A stretch of DNA of 16,414 nucleotides from Candidatus Omnitrophota bacterium (GTDB lineage Bacteria > Omnitrophota > Gorgyraeia > Duberdicusellales > 4484-171). The DNA lies in NCBI GenBank assembly GCA_016939345.1, contig JAFGHG010000098.1:1-16414 (forward strand), in the 5' to 3' direction. The position numbers were made by a program, and so were the translations under genes. This document shows positions 13,760 through 16,414 of this stretch, piece by piece. The notes beneath the pieces were generated by a model. That model made no database searches, was not told the origin of the DNA, and worked only from the letters and a program-made list of their open reading frames with translations. Each line of letters begins with the position of its first letter. Within the stretch, counting starts at the first letter, position 1.

Positions 13760-14695
13760 TTATTTAATCGGTTCATTACCTTCCCATGACTGCCAGGTAA
13801 GGATATATCTCTTTACCCAATCTACCTCTTTATCCTGCTTATTGGCAAGCTTCAAGTACTGCCTGAACTGTTCAATGGCCTTCTTTCTGTTTACCAAGTG
13901 CTCGGCATATATATATCCGAGGTTAAAATAAGCATAAGAATCCTCTGGATTAAGCTCTATAGCTTTTTCCAGTTCGGCAATAGCTCTTTTGTACTGACCT
14001 TTTTCGATATAAAATACACCCAGATTGTAATGCATCAGGGCAGTCTCTTTTATCAAGACCTTGTTCTCCCTGGCTATCTCAGCAAATCTTTTTGGAATAT
14101 TTTCAAGTTCTTTCTCCAGCCTTTTATTGGTCTTGAGTGCCTCGCTGTACTGCTGGCGCAGGTTTTCAACCTGCCTTCGATAAATAGCTGCCTCTGCCTC
14201 CTGGGCTATTTTTTCACTATTTATCTTTTTTATCTTCTCCTGGAGAGTAAGATTTTGGTTTTTTAAGCGCTGGTTATCGCTATTAGCCTCTGTTAAGTCC
14301 TTTTTAAATTCATCTACTATTTTATACTCAATCTCCCGATTTTCAATATGTTTCTCAAGTGCCTCAATCTCATCGACTAAAGACCCTTTTTCTTTTTGAA
14401 GGACATCGATGTGCTCTTTAAGGTCTTTTACCTGATTCTCTAACGTCAATCTTTCTTTCTCGGCTTTTTCGTTTTTTTGCCTTACCCTATTAACCTCATC
14501 CTCCATTTTCCTTATTTCAGCCTTATATTTAAGTAAATTCTTTATCTGAGCCAGGATGTTATCTCTATCTTTAACAACCTGCTCGTAGTCCCTCTTTAAT
14601 TTCTCGTAATCATCTGCCGGTGTTTCTTGGCTAAAAGCATTAGCGAGCAAAAAAAACGAACTGGCGATCAAAAAGACATATTTCTTCATATTCAA
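13760..14695 (-). CDS. Secreted coiled-coil protein with C-terminal TPR repeats
   Basis: This 311-residue protein has a signal peptide (basic start, hydrophobic 6-20, probable cleavage after the Ala-Phe-Ser region near 20-22), a long coiled coil (about 28-215) and two TPR units: 219-252 (HYNLGVFYIEKGQYKRAI) and 253-289 (YFNLGYIYAEHLVNRKKAI). The layout resembles YbgF/CpoB-like or PilW/TadD-like periplasmic assembly factors, but without family-level sequence identity that I can see. Lying directly after the secretin gene, it may be a secretin-binding or pilotin-like partner. A TTG at 14695 overlaps the secretin stop codon by four bases (TTGA) and has GAGG seven bases upstream; an ATG at 14689, two residues in, is the alternative and gives an equally good signal peptide. 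Confidence 0.88.
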   Translation of the reverse strand: MNMKKYVFLIASSFFLLANAFSQETPADDYEKLKRDYEQVVKDRDNILAQIKNLLKYKAEIRKMEDEVNRVRQKNEKAEKERLTLENQVKDLKEHIDVLQKEKGSLVDEIEALEKHIENREIEYKIVDEFKKDLTEANSDNQRLKNQNLTLQEKIKKINSEKIAQEAEAAIYRRQVENLRQQYSEALKTNKRLEKELENIPKRFAEIARENKVLIKETALMHYNLGVFYIEKGQYKRAIAELEKAIELNPEDSYAYFNLGYIYAEHLVNRKKAIEQFRQYLKLANKQDKEVDWVKRYILTWQSWEGNEPIK

Positions 14696-16414
14696 TATTC
14701 TACCTCTCTCATGGGTTTGATTTCAGGAGGCTCAAGGTCTTGGGCATCAGCCTCTTCCTTTATTTTAGAGTAATCCCTGTAAGATTTATGGTTTTCAAGA
14801 AACTTTTCTTCTACGATATCCAGATAACCCTGGTCTTCTTTGTCTAGTTTATAGCCGAAGTCTCTAGCATAACCTGTTGTCAGCTCATCTCCCTCGATTA
14901 TATGAGGTGTTATTAATAATAGCAGCTCATTTCTATATTTTGAAGTATTTGATTTTTTAAATATATTGCCGAGGAGCGGTATCCGGCTAAAAAAAGGAAC
15001 CTCTTCGCCTTCTTTGGTATCTCTCTCTTCTTTAAGACCGCCGATCATGATAGTCGCCGCATCTTTCACCATTACTGTGGTCTGGGTGGATGAGGTATTG
15101 ATAATAGGTATCCTATTGCCTTCAGAAGTAGTAAGGTAGGAAGAAACATTGCTTATTTCCGGGTTGATCTTAAAAGTAACAAAACCCTCGTCATTGATGG
15201 TGGGAGTTAAATTTAATTGTATTCCTACATCTACAAAAGTAACGTCTTCGGAAATTGTAGTCGCACTGCTGGTCTGAGTAGTAGTATTTGTTATATAGGC
15301 CTGTCTTTCCCCTATGTGTACACGGGCTTCCTGATTGTTGGTTACGGTTATTTTAGGAGTAGCTACCAGCCTGACCTCACCGACAGTCTTTAAGTACTTA
15401 AATATAACATCAAAATCATGATGGCCAACAAGGCCGACATGCATGGCTTCTGCGCCTGTTATAGGCTTACTGGAGTTATAATTTATATCACCCACTGTTG
15501 TCCCGCTGAAAGGATAAGAGCCTACATAATCTACAGGAATTATTTCGGTATTATCAGGGGCGAGGCCTCCTTCGAGCGTGGTTAAGCGAGAACGCCAGGC
15601 ATCAGTTGCAGCCTGGACTGCGCTGAAAGGATAAGAGCCTATATAAGACATTCCATGCTCAGAGGCCACCTGGAATAAGCCCTCCCACTCCACCCCTTTA
15701 CTTAGAGAATCGTTTACGGTCAAACGGATTATCCTGACTTCAACCAACACCTCTCTAGTCTTGTGATCAAGCTCTCTGATTAATTTTTCTATTTCAGGAA
15801 TCCTTGCCGGCAAGGTCTGAACAATAACCTGATTTGTCCTGGTGTCAGCTCTTACATAACCCACTTTTTTTACATCTATATGGCTTTTCAACTGTTCAGC
15901 CACTTCCTTTGCTTCAGCATATTTTATGTCAAAAACCTCTATCGTTGTATTCTTGCTCTCTAAAGAATCTAAGGCTTTTTCTACTTCATTGATTTTCTCG
16001 GGAGTATCCATTATAAGAAGGCTGGCTGAGTCGAGATTCAGATAAATCTTGCCTACCTCACTTTTTAACATGTCGGCCAACTCAAAGGCCCGAGACGGCA
16101 CTGCATATTGAAGCTGGAAAGTCTTTACCTGGCGGACATCATAAAAATTCTTACCATAAAGAGCCAGGTATTCTTCTTCGGTCATAACATTATATATCTC
16201 GCCTCTTTTATCAAAAGCCAGGCCGTTCGAGCGCAGCATTATATGGAAAACATCATCAATCGGAGCTTGATCGACCATAAGAGTAACCCTTCCCTGGACA
16301 CTGCTTGTAGGAATAATATTGAACTTGGCTTTCTCTGAGAGATACTTAAGAGCCTCTATAATATCTATATCTTTGAAATCAAGGGTTATTCTGTTATCAG
16401 CCTTCATTATATTA
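14692..16414 (-). CDS. Secretin (PilQ/GspD-type outer-membrane channel), N-terminus outside the window
   Basis: The frame is open to the right edge, so the gene starts upstream; a Met at 16407 is probably internal because no signal peptide is present. Counting from that Met (571 residues), an STN/N0-like domain lies at about 6-75 (ITLDFKDIDI), N1-type domains at about 93-150 and 155-217 (VIVQTLPARIPEIEKLI), and the secretin barrel at about 330-503 with GEVRLVATPKI, VGIQLNLTPTI, MVKDAATIMIGGL and the signature PFFSRIPLLGNIF. The hydrophilic tail (503-571) may bind a pilotin. Secretins form the outer-membrane pore of type II, type III and type IV pilus systems. The insertion between N-domains and barrel (about 245-325) carries a duplicated SYPFS element. 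The gene overlaps the next start by four bases. Confidence 0.95.
   Translation of the reverse strand, partial: NIMKADNRITLDFKDIDIIEALKYLSEKAKFNIIPTSSVQGRVTLMVDQAPIDDVFHIMLRSNGLAFDKRGEIYNVMTEEEYLALYGKNFYDVRQVKTFQLQYAVPSRAFELADMLKSEVGKIYLNLDSASLLIMDTPEKINEVEKALDSLESKNTTIEVFDIKYAEAKEVAEQLKSHIDVKKVGYVRADTRTNQVIVQTLPARIPEIEKLIRELDHKTREVLVEVRIIRLTVNDSLSKGVEWEGLFQVASEHGMSYIGSYPFSAVQAATDAWRSRLTTLEGGLAPDNTEIIPVDYVGSYPFSGTTVGDINYNSSKPITGAEAMHVGLVGHHDFDVIFKYLKTVGEVRLVATPKITVTNNQEARVHIGERQAYITNTTTQTSSATTISEDVTFVDVGIQLNLTPTINDEGFVTFKINPEISNVSSYLTTSEGNRIPIINTSSTQTTVMVKDAATIMIGGLKEERDTKEGEEVPFFSRIPLLGNIFKKSNTSKYRNELLLLITPHIIEGDELTTGYARDFGYKLDKEDQGYLDIVEEKFLENHKSYRDYSKIKEEADAQDLEPPEIKPMREVEY
15504..15641 (-). 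repeat. Pair of near-identical 26-base direct repeats inside the secretin gene
   Basis: An identical 21-base stretch occurs at 15504-15524 and 15621-15641, followed in both copies by one differing base and then ATAA. The copies are 117 bases apart, exactly 39 codons, so both encode the same peptide: Y(I/V)GSYPFS at about residues 255-262 and 294-301 counted from the internal Met. The repeat lies in the variable insertion before the barrel and is more conserved at DNA level than the codons require. Confidence 0.7.

Overview
The window is AT-rich and bacterial. Fifteen genes lie on the minus strand and none on the plus strand. A secretin, an SLBB-type export protein and several signal peptides point to a two-membrane (diderm) bacterium. 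The mixture of GspA/ExeA-like ATPase, secretin, long coiled-coil proteins and sigma-54 circuitry resembles uncultured diderms such as Candidatus Omnitrophota, but that placement is inference and no taxonomic marker is present. Transcription reads from high to low coordinates. From the secretin (16414) to the response regulator (647) genes overlap or are at most a few tens of bases apart, except for a 118-base repeat-filled gap at 2042-2159. I see no tRNA, rRNA, CRISPR or riboswitch.

Export block (about 16.4 to 9.0 kb, in transcription order): a secretin cut by the window edge; a secreted coiled-coil/TPR protein; a secreted protein of unknown family; a GspA/ExeA-like AAA+ ATPase that appears to start at ATT; a variant HD-GYP protein; a membrane-anchored coiled-coil protein; and a Poly_export/SLBB outer-membrane export protein. 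Together they look like parts of an envelope-spanning export machine with pilus/type II features and polysaccharide-export features.

Modification block (about 8.9 to 4.1 kb): an S24/S26-type peptidase; a shortened, divergent sigma-54 factor; a nucleotidyltransferase of the PF14907 type; an HPr-kinase-related P-loop protein; a PqqD-like peptide-binding protein; and a radical SAM/SPASM enzyme. The HprK-related, PqqD and nucleotidyltransferase set resembles the poorly understood 'HPr-rel-A' type clusters found beside polysaccharide/exosortase loci. PqqD plus radical SAM/SPASM suggests peptide or protein modification, but no precursor peptide gene is visible.

Regulatory block (4.1 to 0.65 kb): a Cache-type sensor histidine kinase overlaps the radical SAM gene and is followed by an NtrC-family sigma-54 activator. 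Having sigma-54-like factor, sensor kinase and AAA+ activator in one gene string suggests a self-contained circuit, which is the most interesting aspect of the window. The kinase and activator genes are separated by REP-like inverted repeats, and a REP-associated (Y1/HUH) tyrosine transposase gene follows at the left edge with its own likely promoter.
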